DNA of 64,000 nt from Rhabditoides inermis. Taxonomy: Eukaryota > Nematoda > Chromadorea > Rhabditida > Rhabditidae. The notes under the pieces were generated by a model. It did not search any database. It worked only from the letters and a program-made list of their open reading frames with translations, and was not told where the DNA came from. The stretch is taken from assembly GCA_963966185.1 (NCBI GenBank), contig CAWZYM010000154.1, forward strand, positions 1 through 64,000, given 5' to 3'. Every line of letters begins with the position of its first letter. The stretch's first letter is position 1. Shown here piece after piece: positions 14,101 to 27,300 of this stretch. The position numbers and the translations under genes are program-made.

Positions 14101-17100
14101 TGAACATCTTTGTGAAAAGTTCTTAACTGTTCTAGGGAAAAGTTCTAAACTCCTGAACATCTTTGTGAAAAGTTCTGAACTGTTCTAGAAGAAAGTTCTA
14201 AACTCCTGAACATCTTTGTGAAAAGTTCTAAACTGTTCAGGGAAAAAAGTTCTGAACTCCTGAACATCTTTGTGAAAAGTTCTTAATTGTTCCAGAAAAA
14301 GTTCTTAACTTCTGAACAGCTTTGTGAAAAGTTTAAAACTGTTCAGGGAAAAGTTCTTAACACATGAACATCTTTGTGAAAAGTTCTAAACTCCTGAATA
14401 TCTTTGTGAAAAGTTCTAAACCCCTAAACATCTTTGTGAGAAGTTCTAAACTGTTCTAGGGAAAAGTTCTAAATTCCTGAACATCTTTGTGAAAAGTTCT
14501 AAACTACTCTAGGGAAGTTCTAAACTACTGAACATCTTTGTGAAAAGTTCTGAACTGTTCTAGGGAAAAGTTCTAAACTCCTGAACATCTTTGTGAAAAG
14601 TTCTAAACTGTTCTAGGGTAAAGTTCTAAACCCCTAAACATCTTTGTGAAAAGTTCTGAACACATGAATATCTTTGTGAAAAGTTCTAAACCCCTAAACA
14701 TCTTTGTGAAAAGTTCTAAACTGTTCTAGGAAAAAGTTCTGAATTTCTGAACATCTTTGTGAAAAGTTCTAAACTATTCTAGGGAAAAGTTCTAAACTCC
14801 TGAACATCTTTGTGAAAAGTTCTTAACTGTTCTAGGGAAAAGTTCTAAACTCCTGAACATCTTTGTGAAAAGTTCTGAACTGTTCTAGAAGAAAGTTCTA
14901 AACTCCTGAACATCTTTGTGAAAAGTTCTAAACTGTTCAGGGAAAAAAGTTCTGAACTCCTGAACATCTTTGTGAAAAGTTCTTAATTGTTCCAGGAAAA
15001 GTTCTTAACTTCTGAACAGCTTTGTGAAAAGTTTAAAACTGTTCAGGGAAAAGTTCTTAACACATGAACATCTTTGTGAAAAGTTCTAAACTCCTGAATA
15101 TCTTTGTGAAAAGTTCTAAACCCCTAAACATCTTTGTGAAAAGTTCTAAACTGTTCTAGGGAAAAGTTCTAAATTCCTGAACACTTTTGTGAAAAGTTCT
15201 AAACTATTCTAGGAAAAAGTTCTAAACTCCTGAACATCTTTGTGAAAAGTTCTAAACTGTTCTAGGGTAAAGTTCTAAACCCCTAAACATCTTTGTGAAA
15301 AGTTCTGAACACATGAATATCTTTGTGAAAAGTTCTAAACCCCTGAACATCTTTGTGAAAAGTTCTAAACTGTTCTAGGGAAAAGTTCTAAATTCCTGAA
15401 CATCTGTGAAAAGTTCTAAACTGTTCTAGGGAAAAGTTCTAAACTCCTGAACATCTTTGTGAAAAGTTCTTAACCTCTAAACATCTTCGTGAAAAGTTCT
15501 AAACTGTTCTAGGGAAAAGTTCTAAACCCCTAAACATCTTTGTGAAAAGTTCTAAACTGTTCTAGGGAAAAGTTCTGAATTTCTGAACATCTTTGTGAAA
15601 AGTTCTAAACTATTCTAGGGAAAAGTTCTAAACCCCTAAACATCTTTGTGAAAAGTTCTAAACTGTTCTAGGGAAAAGTTCTAAATTCCTGAACATCTTT
15701 GTGAAAAGTTCTAAACTATTCTAGGAAAAAGTTCTAAACTACTGAACATCTTTGTGAAAAATGCTAAACTGTTCTACGGAAAAGTTCTAAACTCCTAAAC
15801 ATCTTTGTGAAAAGTTCTAAACTGTTCTAGGGAAAAGTTCTAAATTCCTGAACATCTTTGTGAAAAGTTCTAAACTGTTCTAGGAAAAAGTTCTAAACTA
15901 CTGAACATATTTGTGAAAAGTTCTGAACTGTTCTAGGGAAAAGTTCTAAACTCCTGAACATCTTTGTGAAAAGTTCTAAACCCCTAAACATCTTTGTGAA
16001 AAGTTCTAAACTGTTTTAGGGAAAAGTTCTAAATTCCTGAACATCTTTGTGAAAAGTTCTAAACTGTTCTAGGGAAAAGTTCTAAACTCCTGAACATCTT
16101 TGTGAAAAGTTCTTAACCTCTAAACATCTTCGTGAAAAGTTCTAAACTGTTCTAGGGAAAAGTTCTAAACCCCTAAACATCTTTGTGAAAAGTTCTAAAC
16201 TGTTCTAGGGAAAAGTTCTGAATTTCTGAACATCTTTGTGAAAAGTTCTAAACTATTCTAGGGAAAAGTTCTAAACTTCTGAACATCTTTGTGAAAAGTT
16301 CTAAACTGTTCTAGGGTAAAGTTCTGAATTTCTGAACATCTTTGTGAAAAGTTTAAAACTGTTCAGGGAAAAGTTCTTAACACATGAACATCTTTGTGAA
16401 AAGTTCTAAACTCCTGAATATCTTTGTGAAAAGTTCTAAACCCCTAAACATCTTTGTGAAAAGTTCTAAACTGTTCTAGGGAAAAGTTCTAAATTCCTGA
16501 ACATCTTTGTGAAAAGTTCTAAACTATTCTAGGGAAAAGTTCTAAACTCCTGAACATCTTTGTGAAAAGTTCTAAACTGTTCTAGGGTAAAGTTCTAAAC
16601 CCCTAAACATCTTTGTGAAAAGTTCTAAACTGTTCTAGGGAAAAGTTCTAAATTCCTGAACATTTTTGTGAAAAGTTCTAAACTATTCTAGGAAAAAGTT
16701 CTAAACTCCTGAACATCTTTGTGAAAAGTTCTAAACTGTTCTAGGGTAAAGTTCTAAACCCCTAAACATCTTTGTGAAAAGTTCTGAACACATGAATATC
16801 TTTGTGAAAAGTTCTAAACCCCTGAACAACTTTGTGAAAAGTTCTAAACTGTTCTAGGGAAAAGTTCTAAATTCCTGAACATCTGTGAAAAGTTCTAAAC
16901 TGTTCTAGGGAAAAGTTCTAAACTCCTGAACATCTTTGTGAAAAGTTCTAAACCTCTAAACATCTTCGTGAAAAGTTCTAAACTGTTTTAGGGAAAAGTT
17001 CTAAACCCCTAAACATCTTTGTGAAAAGTTCTAAACTGTTCTAGGGAAAAGTTCTGAATTTCTGAACATCTTTGTGAAAAGTTCTAAACTATTCTAGGGT

Positions 17101-19360
17101 AAAGTTCTAAACTTCTGAACATCTTTGTGAAAAGTTCTAAACTGTTCTAGGGTAAAGTTCTAAACCCCTAAACATCTTTGTGAAAAGTTCTGAACACATG
17201 AATATCTTTGTGAAAAGTTCTAAACCCCTAAACATCTTTGTGAAAAGTTCTAAACTGTTCTAGGGAAAAGTTCTGAATTTCTGAACATCTTTGTGAAAAG
17301 TTCTAAACTATTCTAGGGAGAAGTTCTAAACTCCTGAACATCTTTGTGAAAAGTTCTTAACTGTTCTAGGGAAAAGTTCTAAACTCCTGAACATCTTTGT
17401 GAAAAGTTCTGAACTGTTCTAGAAGAAAGTTCTAAACTCCTGAACATCTTTGTGAAAAGTTCTAAACTGTTCAGGGAAAAAAGTTCTGAACTCCTGAACA
17501 TCTTTGTGAAAAGTTCTTAATTGTTCCAGAAAAAGTTCTTAACTTCTGAACAGCTTTGTGAAAAGTTTAAAACTGTTCAGGGAAAAGTTCTTAACACATG
17601 AACATCTTTGTGAAAAGTTCTAAACTCCTGAATATCTTTGTGAAAAGTTCTAAACCCCTAAACATCTTTGTGAGAAGTTCTAAACTGTTCTAGGGAAAAG
17701 TTCTAAATTCCTGAACATCTTTGTGAAAAGTTCTAAACTACTCTAGGGAAGTTCTAAACTACTGAACATCTTTGTGAAAAGTTCTGAACTGTTCTAGGGA
17801 AAAGTTCTAAACTCCTGAACATCTTTGTGAAAAGTTCTAAACTGTTCTAGGGTAAAGTTCTAAACCCCTAAACATCTTTGTGAAAAGTTCTGAACACATG
17901 AATATCTTTGTGAAAAGTTCTAAACCCCTAAACATCTTTGTGAAAAGTTCTAAACTGTTCTAGGAAAAAGTTCTGAATTTCTGAACATCTTTGTGAAAAG
18001 TTCTAAACTATTCTAGGGAAAAGTTCTAAACTCCTGAACATCTTTGTGAAAAGTTCTTAACTGTTCTAGGGAAAAGTTCTAAACTCCTGAACATCTTTGT
18101 GAAAAGTTCTGAACTGTTCTAGAAGAAAGTTCTAAACTCCTGAACATCTTTGTGAAAAGTTCTAAACTGTTCAGGGAAAAAAGTTCTGAACTCCTGAACA
18201 TCTTTGTGAAAAGTTCTTAATTGTTCCAGGAAAAGTTCTTAACTTCTGAACAGCTTTGTGAAAAGTTTAAAACTGTTCAGGGAAAAGTTCTTAACACATG
18301 AACATCTTTGTGAAAAGTTCTAAACTCCTGAATATCTTTGTGAAAAGTTCTAAACCCCTAAACATCTTTGTGAAAAGTTCTAAACTGTTCTAGGGAAAAG
18401 TTCTAAATTCCTGAACATTTTTGTGAAAAGTTCTAAACCCCTAAACATCTTTGTGAAAAGTTCTAAACTGTTCTAGGGAAAAGTTCTGAATTTCTGAACA
18501 TCTTTGTGAAAAGTTCTAAACTATTCTAGGGAAAAGTTCTAAACTTCTGAACATCTTTGTGAAAAGTTCTAAACTGTTCTAGGGTAAAGTTCTGAATTTC
18601 TGAACATCTTTGTGAAAAGTTTAAAACTGTTCAGGGAAAAGTTCTTAACACATGAACATCTTTGTGAAAAGTTCTAAACTCCTGAATATCTTTGTGAAAA
18701 GTTCTAAACTGTTCTAGGGAAAAGTTCTGAATTTCTGAACATCTTTGTGAAAAGTTCTAAACTATTCTAGGGAAAAGTTCTAAACTTCTGAACATCTTTG
18801 TGAAAAGTTCTAAACTGTTCTAGGGTAAAGTTCTGAATTTCTGAACATCTTTGTGAAAAGTTTAAAACTGTTCAGGGAAAAGTTCTTAACACATGAACAT
18901 CTTTGTGAAAAGTTCTAAACTCCTGAATATCTTTGTGAAAAGTTCTAAACCCCTAAACATCTTTGTGAAAAGTTCTAAACTGTTCTAGGGAAAAGTTCTA
19001 AATTCCTGAACATCTTTGTGAAAAGTTCTAAACTATTCTAGGGAAAAGTTCTATACTCCTGAACATCTTTGTGAAAAGTTCTAAACTGTTCTAGGGTAAA
19101 GTTCTAAACCCCTAAACATCTTTGTGAAAAGTTCTAAACTGTTCTAGGGAAAAGTTCTAAGTTCCTGAACATTTTTGTGAAAAGTTCTAAACTATTCTAG
19201 GAAAAAGTTCTAAACTCCTGAACATCTTTGTGAAAAGTTCTAAACTGTTCTAGGGTAAAGTTCTAAACCCCTAAACATCTTTGTGAAAAGTTCTGAACAC
19301 ATGAATATCTTTGTGAAAAGTTCTAAACCCCTGAACAACTTTGTGAAAAGTTCTAAACTG
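11191..19360 (+). repeat. Satellite A ~8.1-kb higher-order repeat, copy 2
   Basis: This is the second tandem copy of the 8.1-kb unit. It contains the same internal 3234-bp pair: the CATCTGTG marker is at 13649 and 16883, and the CTCTAGGGAAGTTC region is at 14502 and 17736. It is longer than copy 1 by two 53-bp dimers, one between the left and middle markers and one near 18.5 kb. Scattered single-base differences (for example GTAAACATC for CTAAACATC near 13933) show the copies are close but not identical. It ends near 19360-19390, where the CATTTTTG subunit expected from copy 1 is replaced by the CATCTGTG subunit. Confidence 0.78.
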
Positions 19361-22300
19361 TTCTAGGGAAAAGTTCTAAATTCCTGAACATCTGTGAAAA
19401 GTTCTAAACTGTTCTAGGGAAAAGTTCTAAACTCCTGAACATCTTTGTGAAAAGTTCTAAACCTCTAAACATCTTCGTGAAAAGTTCTAAACTGTTTTAG
19501 GGAAAAGTTCTAAACCCCTAAACATCTTTGTGAAAAGTTCTAAACTGTTCTAGGGAAAAGTTCTGAATTTCTGAACATCTTTGTGAAAAGTTCTAAACTA
19601 TTCTAGGGTAAAGTTCTAAACTTCTGAACATCTTTGTGAAAAGTTCTAAACTGTTCTAGGGTAAAGTTCTAAACCCCTAAACATCTTTGTGAAAAGTTCT
19701 GAACACATGAATATCTTTGTGAAAAGTTCTAAACCCCTAAACATCTTTGTGAAAAGTTCTAAACTGTTCTAGGGAAAAGTTCTGAATTTCTGAACATCTT
19801 TGTGAAAAGTTCTAAACTATTCTAGGGAGAAGTTCTAAACTCCTGAACATCTTTGTGAAAAGTTCTTAACTGTTCTAGGGAAAAGTTCTAAACTCCTGAA
19901 CATCTTTGTGAAAAGTTCTGAACTGTTCTAGAAGAAAGTTCTAAACTCCTGAACATCTTTGTGAAAAGTTCTAAACTGTTCAGGGAAAAAAGTTCTGAAC
20001 TCCTGAACATCTTTGTGAAAAGTTCTTAATTGTTCCAGAAAAAGTTCTTAACTTCTGAACAGCTCTGTGAAAAGTTTAAAACTGTTCAGGGAAAAGTTCT
20101 TAACACATGAACATCTTTGTGAAAAGTTCTAAACTCCTGAATATCTTTGTGAAAAGTTCTAAACCCCTAAACATCTTTGTGAGAAGTTCTAAACTGTTCT
20201 AGGGAAAAGTTCTAAATTCCTGAACATCTTTGTGAAAAGTTCTAAACTACTCTAGGGAAGTTCTAAACTACTGAACATCTTTGTGAAAAGTTCTGAACTG
20301 TTCTAGGGAAAAGTTCTAAACTCCTGAACATCTTTGTGAAAAGTTCTAAACTGTTCTAGGGTAAAGTTCTAAACCCCTAAACATCTTTGTGAAAAGTTCT
20401 GAACACATGAATATCTTTGTGAAAAGTTCTAAACCCCTAAACATCTTTGTGAAAAGTTCTAAACTGTTCTAGGAAAAAGTTCTGAATTTCTGAACATCTT
20501 TGTGAAAAGTTCTAAACTATTCTAGGGAAAAGTTCTAAACTCCTGAACATCTTTGTGAAAAGTTCTTAACTGTTCTAGGGAAAAGTTCTAAACTCCTGAA
20601 CATCTTTGTGAAAAGTTCTGAACTGTTCTAGAAGAAAGTTCTAAACTCCTGAACATCTTTGTGAAAAGTTCTAAACTGTTCAGGGAAAAAAGTTCTGAAC
20701 TCCTGAACATCTTTGTGAAAAGTTCTTAATTGTTCCAGGAAAAGTTCTTAACTTCTGAACAGCTTTGTGAAAAGTTTAAAACTGTTCAGGGAAAAGTTCT
20801 TAACACATGAACATCTTTGTGAAAAGTTCTAAACTCCTGAATATCTTTGTGAAAAGTTCTAAACCCCTAAACATCTTTGTGAAAAGTTCTAAACTGTTCT
20901 AGGGAAAAGTTCTAAATTCCTGAACATTTTTGTGAAAAGTTCTAAACTATTCTAGGAAAAAGTTCTAAACTCCTGAACATCTTTGTGAAAAGTTCTAAAC
21001 TGTTCTAGGGTAAAGTTCTAAACCCCTAAACATCTTTGTGAAAAGTTCTGAACACATGAATATCTTTGTGAAAAGTTCTAAACCCCTGAACATCTTTGTG
21101 AAAAGTTCTAAACTGTTCTAGGGAAAAGTTCTAAATTCCTGAACATCTGTGAAAAGTTCTAAACTGTTCTAGGGAAAAGTTCTAAACTCCTGAACATCTT
21201 TGTGAAAAGTTCTTAACCTCTAAACATCTTCGTGAAAAGTTCTAAACTGTTCTAGGGAAAAGTTCTAAACCCCTAAACATCTTTGTGAAAAGTTCTAAAC
21301 TGTTCTAGGGAAAAGTTCTGAATTTCTGAACATCTTTGTGAAAAGTTCTAAACTATTCTAGGGAAAAGTTCTAAACCCCTAAACATCTTTGTGAAAAGTT
21401 CTAAACTGTTCTAGGGAAAAGTTCTAAATTCCTGAACATCTTTGTGAAAAGTTCTAAACTATTCTAGGAAAAAGTTCTAAACTACTGAACATCTTTGTGA
21501 AAAATGCTAAACTGTTCTACGGAAAAGTTCTAAACTCCTAAACATCTTTGTGAAAAGTTCTAAACTGTTCTAGGGAAAAGTTCTAAATTCCTGAACATCT
21601 TTGTGAAAAGTTCTAAACTGTTCTAGGAAAAAGTTCTAAACTACTGAACATATTTGTGAAAAGTTCTGAACTGTTCTAGGGAAAAGTTCTAAACTCCTGA
21701 ACATCTTTGTGAAAAGTTCTAAACCCCTAAACATCTTTGTGAAAAGTTCTAAACTGTTTTAGGGAAAAGTTCTAAATTCCTGAACATCTTTGTGAAAAGT
21801 TCTAAACTGTTCTAGGGAAAAGTTCTAAACTCCTGAACATCTTTGTGAAAAGTTCTTAACCTCTAAACATCTTCGTGAAAAGTTCTAAACTGTTCTAGGG
21901 AAAAGTTCTAAACCCCTAAACATCTTTGTGAAAAGTTCTAAACTGTTCTAGGGAAAAGTTCTGAATTTCTGAACATCTTTGTGAAAAGTTCTAAACTATT
22001 CTAGGGAAAAGTTCTAAACTTCTGAACATCTTTGTGAAAAGTTCTAAACTGTTCTAGGGTAAAGTTCTGAATTTCTGAACATCTTTGTGAAAAGTTTAAA
22101 ACTGTTCAGGGAAAAGTTCTTAACACATGAACATCTTTGTGAAAAGTTCTAAACTCCTGAATATCTTTGTGAAAAGTTCTAAACCCCTAAACATCTTTGT
22201 GAAAAGTTCTAAACTGTTCTAGGGAAAAGTTCTAAATTCCTGAACATCTTTGTGAAAAGTTCTAAACTATTCTAGGGAAAAGTTCTAAACTCCTGAACAT

Positions 22301-24380
22301 CTTTGTGAAAAGTTCTAAACTGTTCTAGGGTAAAGTTCTAAACCCCTAAACATCTTTGTGAAAAGTTCTAAACTGTTCTAGGGAAAAGTTCTAAATTCCT
22401 GAACATTTTTGTGAAAAGTTCTAAACTATTCTAGGAAAAAGTTCTAAACTCCTGAACATCTTTGTGAAAAGTTCTAAACTGTTCTAGGGTAAAGTTCTAA
22501 ACCCCTAAACATCTTTGTGAAAAGTTCTGAACACATGAATATCTTTGTGAAAAGTTCTAAACCCCTGAACAACTTTGTGAAAAGTTCTAAACTGTTCTAG
22601 GGAAAAGTTCTAAATTCCTGAACATCTGTGAAAAGTTCTAAACTGTTCTAGGGAAAAGTTCTAAACTCCTGAACATCTTTGTGAAAAGTTCTAAACCTCT
22701 AAACATCTTCGTGAAAAGTTCTAAACTGTTTTAGGGAAAAGTTCTAAACCCCTAAACATCTTTGTGAAAAGTTCTAAACTGTTCTAGGGAAAAGTTCTGA
22801 ATTTCTAAACATCTTTGTGAAAAGTTCTAAACTATTCTAGGGTAAAGTTCTAAACTTCTGAACATCTTTGTGAAAAGTTCTAAACTGTTCTAGGGTAAAG
22901 TTCTAAACCCCTAAACATCTTTGTGAAAAGTTCTGAACACATGAATATCTTTGTGAAAAGTTCTAAACCCCTAAACATCTTTGTGAAAAGTTCTAAACTG
23001 TTCTAGGGAAAAGTTCTGAATTTCTGAACATCTTTGTGAAAAGTTCTAAACTATTCTAGGGAGAAGTTCTAAACTCCTGAACATCTTTGTGAAAAGTTCT
23101 TAACTGTTCTAGGGAAAAGTTCTAAACTCCTGAACATCTTTGTGAAAAGTTCTGAACTGTTCTAGAAGAAAGTTCTAAACTCCTGAACATCTTTGTGAAA
23201 AGTTCTAAACTGTTCAGGGAAAAAAGTTCTGAACTCCTGAACATCTTTGTGAAAAGTTCTTAATTGTTCCAGAAAAAGTTCTTAACTTCTGAACAGCTTT
23301 GTGAAAAGTTTAAAACTGTTCAGGGAAAAGTTCTTAACACATGAACATCTTTGTGAAAAGTTCTAAACTCCTGAATATCTTTGTGAAAAGTTCTAAACCC
23401 CTAAACATCTTTGTGAGAAGTTCTAAACTGTTCTAGGGAAAAGTTCTAAATTCCTGAACATCTTTGTGAAAAGTTCTAAACTACTCTAGGGAAGTTCTAA
23501 ACTACTGAACATCTTTGTGAAAAGTTCTGAACTGTTCTAGGGAAAAGTTCTAAACTCCTGAACATCTTTGTGAAAAGTTCTAAACTGTTCTAGGGTAAAG
23601 TTCTAAACCCCTAAACATCTTTGTGAAAAGTTCTGAACACATGAATATCTTTGTGAAAAGTTCTAAACCCCTAAACATCTTTGTGAAAAGTTCTAAACTG
23701 TTCTAGGAAAAAGTTCTGAATTTCTGAACATCTTTGTGAAAAGTTCTAAACTATTCTAGGGAAAAGTTCTAAACTCCTGAACATCTTTGTGAAAAGTTCT
23801 TAACTGTTCTAGGGAAAAGTTCTAAACTCCTGAACATCTTTGTGAAAAGTTCTGAACTGTTCTAGAAGAAAGTTCTAAACTCCTGAACATCTTTGTGAAA
23901 AGTTCTAAACTGTTCAGGGAAAAAAGTTCTGAACTCCTGAACATCTTTGTGAAAAGTTCTTAATTGTTCCAGGAAAAGTTCTTAACTTCTGAACAGCTTT
24001 GTGAAAAGTTTAAAACTGTTCAGGGAAAAGTTCTTAACACATGAACATCTTTGTGAAAAGTTCTAAACTCCTGAATATCTTTGTGAAAAGTTCTAAACCC
24101 CTAAACATCTTTGTGAAAAGTTCTAAACTGTTCTAGGGAAAAGTTCTAAATTCCTGAACATTTTTGTGAAAAGTTCTAAACTATTCTAGGAAAAAGTTCT
24201 AAACTCCTGAACATCTTTGTGAAAAGTTCTAAACTGTTCTAGGGTAAAGTTCTAAACCCCTAAACATCTTTGTGAAAAGTTCTGAACACATGAATATCTT
24301 TGTGAAAAGTTCTAAACCCCTGAACATCTTTGTGAAAAGTTCTAAACTGTTCTAGGGAAAAGTTCTAAATTCCTGAACAT
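19361..24380 (+). repeat. Satellite A further 3234-bp copies
   Basis: The same 3234-bp spacing recurs a third time: the CATCTGTG marker at 19392 and 22626, and the CTCTAGGGAAGTTC marker at 20245 and 23479. The spacing from the previous 8.1-kb copy is shorter (16883 to 19392 and 17736 to 20245, both 2509 bp). The unit joining them is therefore a truncated 3.2-kb repeat. Near 24380 the array switches to the sequence that follows the 22626 marker. Confidence 0.72.
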
Positions 24381-27300
24381 CTGTGAAAAGTTCTAAACTG
24401 TTCTAGGGAAAAGTTCTAAACTCCTGAACATCTTTGTGAAAAGTTCTAAACCTCTAAACATCTTCGTGAAAAGTTCTAAACTGTTTTAGGGAAAAGTTCT
24501 AAACCCCTAAACATCTTTGTGAAAAGTTCTAAACTGTTCTAGGGAAAAGTTCTGAATTTCTGAACATCTTTGTGAAAAGTTCTAAACTATTCTAGGGTAA
24601 AGTTCTAAACTTCTGAACATCTTTGTGAAAAGTTCTAAACTGTTCTAGGGTAAAGTTCTAAACCCCTAAACATCTTTGTGAAAAGTTCTGAACACATGAA
24701 TATCTTTGTGAAAAGTTCTAAACCCCTAAACATCTTTGTGAAAAGTTCTAAACTGTTCTAGGGAAAAGTTCTGAATTTCTGAACATCTTTGTGAAAAGTT
24801 CTAAACTATTCTAGGGAAAAGTTCTAAACTCCTGAACATCTTTGTGAAAAGTTCTTAACTGTTCTAGGGAAAAGTTCTAAACTCCTGAACATCTTTGTGA
24901 AAAGTTCTGAACTGTTCTAGAAGAAAGTTCTAAACTCCTGAACATCTTTGTGAAAAGTTCTAAACTGTTCAGGGAAAAAAGTTCTGAACTCCTGAACATC
25001 TTTGTGAAAAGTTCTAAACTCCTGAATATCTTTGTGAAAAGTTCTAAACCCCTAAACATCTTTGTGAAAAGTTCTTAACTGTTCTAGGGAAAAGTTCTAA
25101 ACTCCTGAACATCTTTGTGAAAAGTTCTGAACTGTTCTAGAAGAAAGTTCTAAACTCCTGAACATCTTCGTGAAAAGTTCTAAACTGTTCAGGGAAAAAA
25201 GTTCTGAACTCCTGAACATCTTTGTGAAAAGTTCTTAATTGTTCCAGGAAAAGTTCTTAACTTCTGAACAGCTTTGTGAAAAGTTTAAAACTGTTCAGGG
25301 AAAAGTTCTTAACACATGAACATCTTTGTGAAAAGTTCTAAACTCCTGAACATCTTTGTGAAAAGTTCTTAACTGTTCTAGGGAAAAGTTCTAAACTCCT
25401 GAACATCTTTGTGAAAAGTTCTGAACTGTTCTAGAAGAAAGTTCTAAACTCCTGAACATCTTTGTGAAAAGTTCTAAACTGTTCAGGGAAAAAAGTTCTG
25501 AACTCCTGAACATCTTTGTGAAAAGTTCTTAATTGTTCCAGGAAAAGTTCTTAACTTCTGAACAGCTTTGTGAAAAGTTTAAAACTGTTCAGGGAAAAGT
25601 TCTTAACACATGAACATCTTTGTGAAAAGTTCTAAACTCCTGAATATCTTTGTGAAAAGTTCTAAACCCCTAAACATCTTTGTGAAAAGTTCTAAACTGT
25701 TCTAGGGAAAAGTTCTAAATTCCTGAACATTTTTGTGAAAAGTTCTAAACTATTCTAGGAAAAAGTTCTAAACTCCTGAACATCTTTGTGAAAAGTTCTA
25801 AACTGTTCTAGGGTAAAGTTCTAAACCCCTAAACATCTTTGTGAAAAGTTCTGAACACATGAATATCTTTGTGAAAAGTTCTAAACCCCTGAACATCTTT
25901 GTGAAAAGTTCTAAACTGTTCTAGGGAAAAGTTCTAAATTCCTGAACATCTGTGAAAAGTTCTAAACTGTTCTAGGGAAAAGTTCTAAACTCCTGAACAT
26001 CTTTGTGAAAAGTTCTAAACCTCTAAACATCTTCGTGAAAAGTTCTAAACTGTTTTAGGGAAAAGTTCTAAACCCCTAAACATCTTTGTGAAAAGTTCTA
26101 AACTGTTCTAGGGAAAAGTTCTGAATTTCTGAACATCTTTGTGAAAAGTTCTAAACTATTCTAGGGTAAAGTTCTAAACTTCTGAACATCTTTGTGAAAA
26201 GTTCTAAACTGTTCTAGGGTAAAGTTCTAAACCCCTAAACATCTTTGTGAAAAGTTCTGAACACATGAATATCTTTGTGAAAAGTTCTAAACCCCTAAAC
26301 ATCTTTGTGAAAAGTTCTAAACTGTTCTAGGGAAAAGTTCTGAATTTCTGAACATCTTTGTGAAAAGTTCTAAACTATTCTAGGGAAAAGTTCTAAACTC
26401 CTGAACATCTTTGTGAAAAGTTCTTAACTGTTCTAGGGAAAAGTTCTAAACTCCTGAACATCTTTGTGAAAAGTTCTGAACTGTTCTAGAAGAAAGTTCT
26501 AAACTCCTGAACATCTTTGTGAAAAGTTCTAAACTGTTCAGGGAAAAAAGTTCTGAACTCCTGAACATCTTTGTGAAAAGTTCTAAACTCCTGAATATCT
26601 TTGTGAAAAGTTCTAAACCCCTAAACATCTTTGTGAAAAGTTCTTAACTGTTCTAGGGAAAAGTTCTAAACTCCTGAACATCTTTGTGAAAAGTTCTGAA
26701 CTGTTCTAGAAGAAAGTTCTAAACTCCTGAACATCTTCGTGAAAAGTTCTAAACTGTGTTCAGGGAAAAAAGTTCTGAACTCCTGAACATCTTTGTGAAA
26801 AGTTCTTAATTGTTCCAGGAAAAGTTCTTAACTTCTGAACAGCTTTGTGAAAAGTTTAAAACTGTTCAGGGAAAAGTTCTTAACACATGAACATCTTTGT
26901 GAAAAGTTCTAAACTCCTGAATATCTTTGTGAAAAGTTCTAAACCCCTAAACATCTTTGTGAAAAGTTCTAAACTGTTCTAGGGAAAAGTTCTAAATTCC
27001 TGAACATCTTTGTGAAAAGTTCTAAACTATTCTAGGGAAAAGTTCTAAACCCCTAAACATCTTTGTGAAAAGTTCTGAACACATGAATATCTTTGTGAAA
27101 AGTTCTAAACCCCTAAACATCTTTGTGAAAAGTTCTAAACTGTTCTAGGGAAAAGTTCTAAATTCCTGAACATTTTTGTGAAAAGTTCTAAACTATTCTA
27201 GGAAAAAGTTCTAAACTCCTGAACATCTTTGTGAAAAGTTCTAAACTGTTCTAGGGTAAAGTTCTAAACCCCTAAACATCTTTGTGAAAAGTTCTGAACA

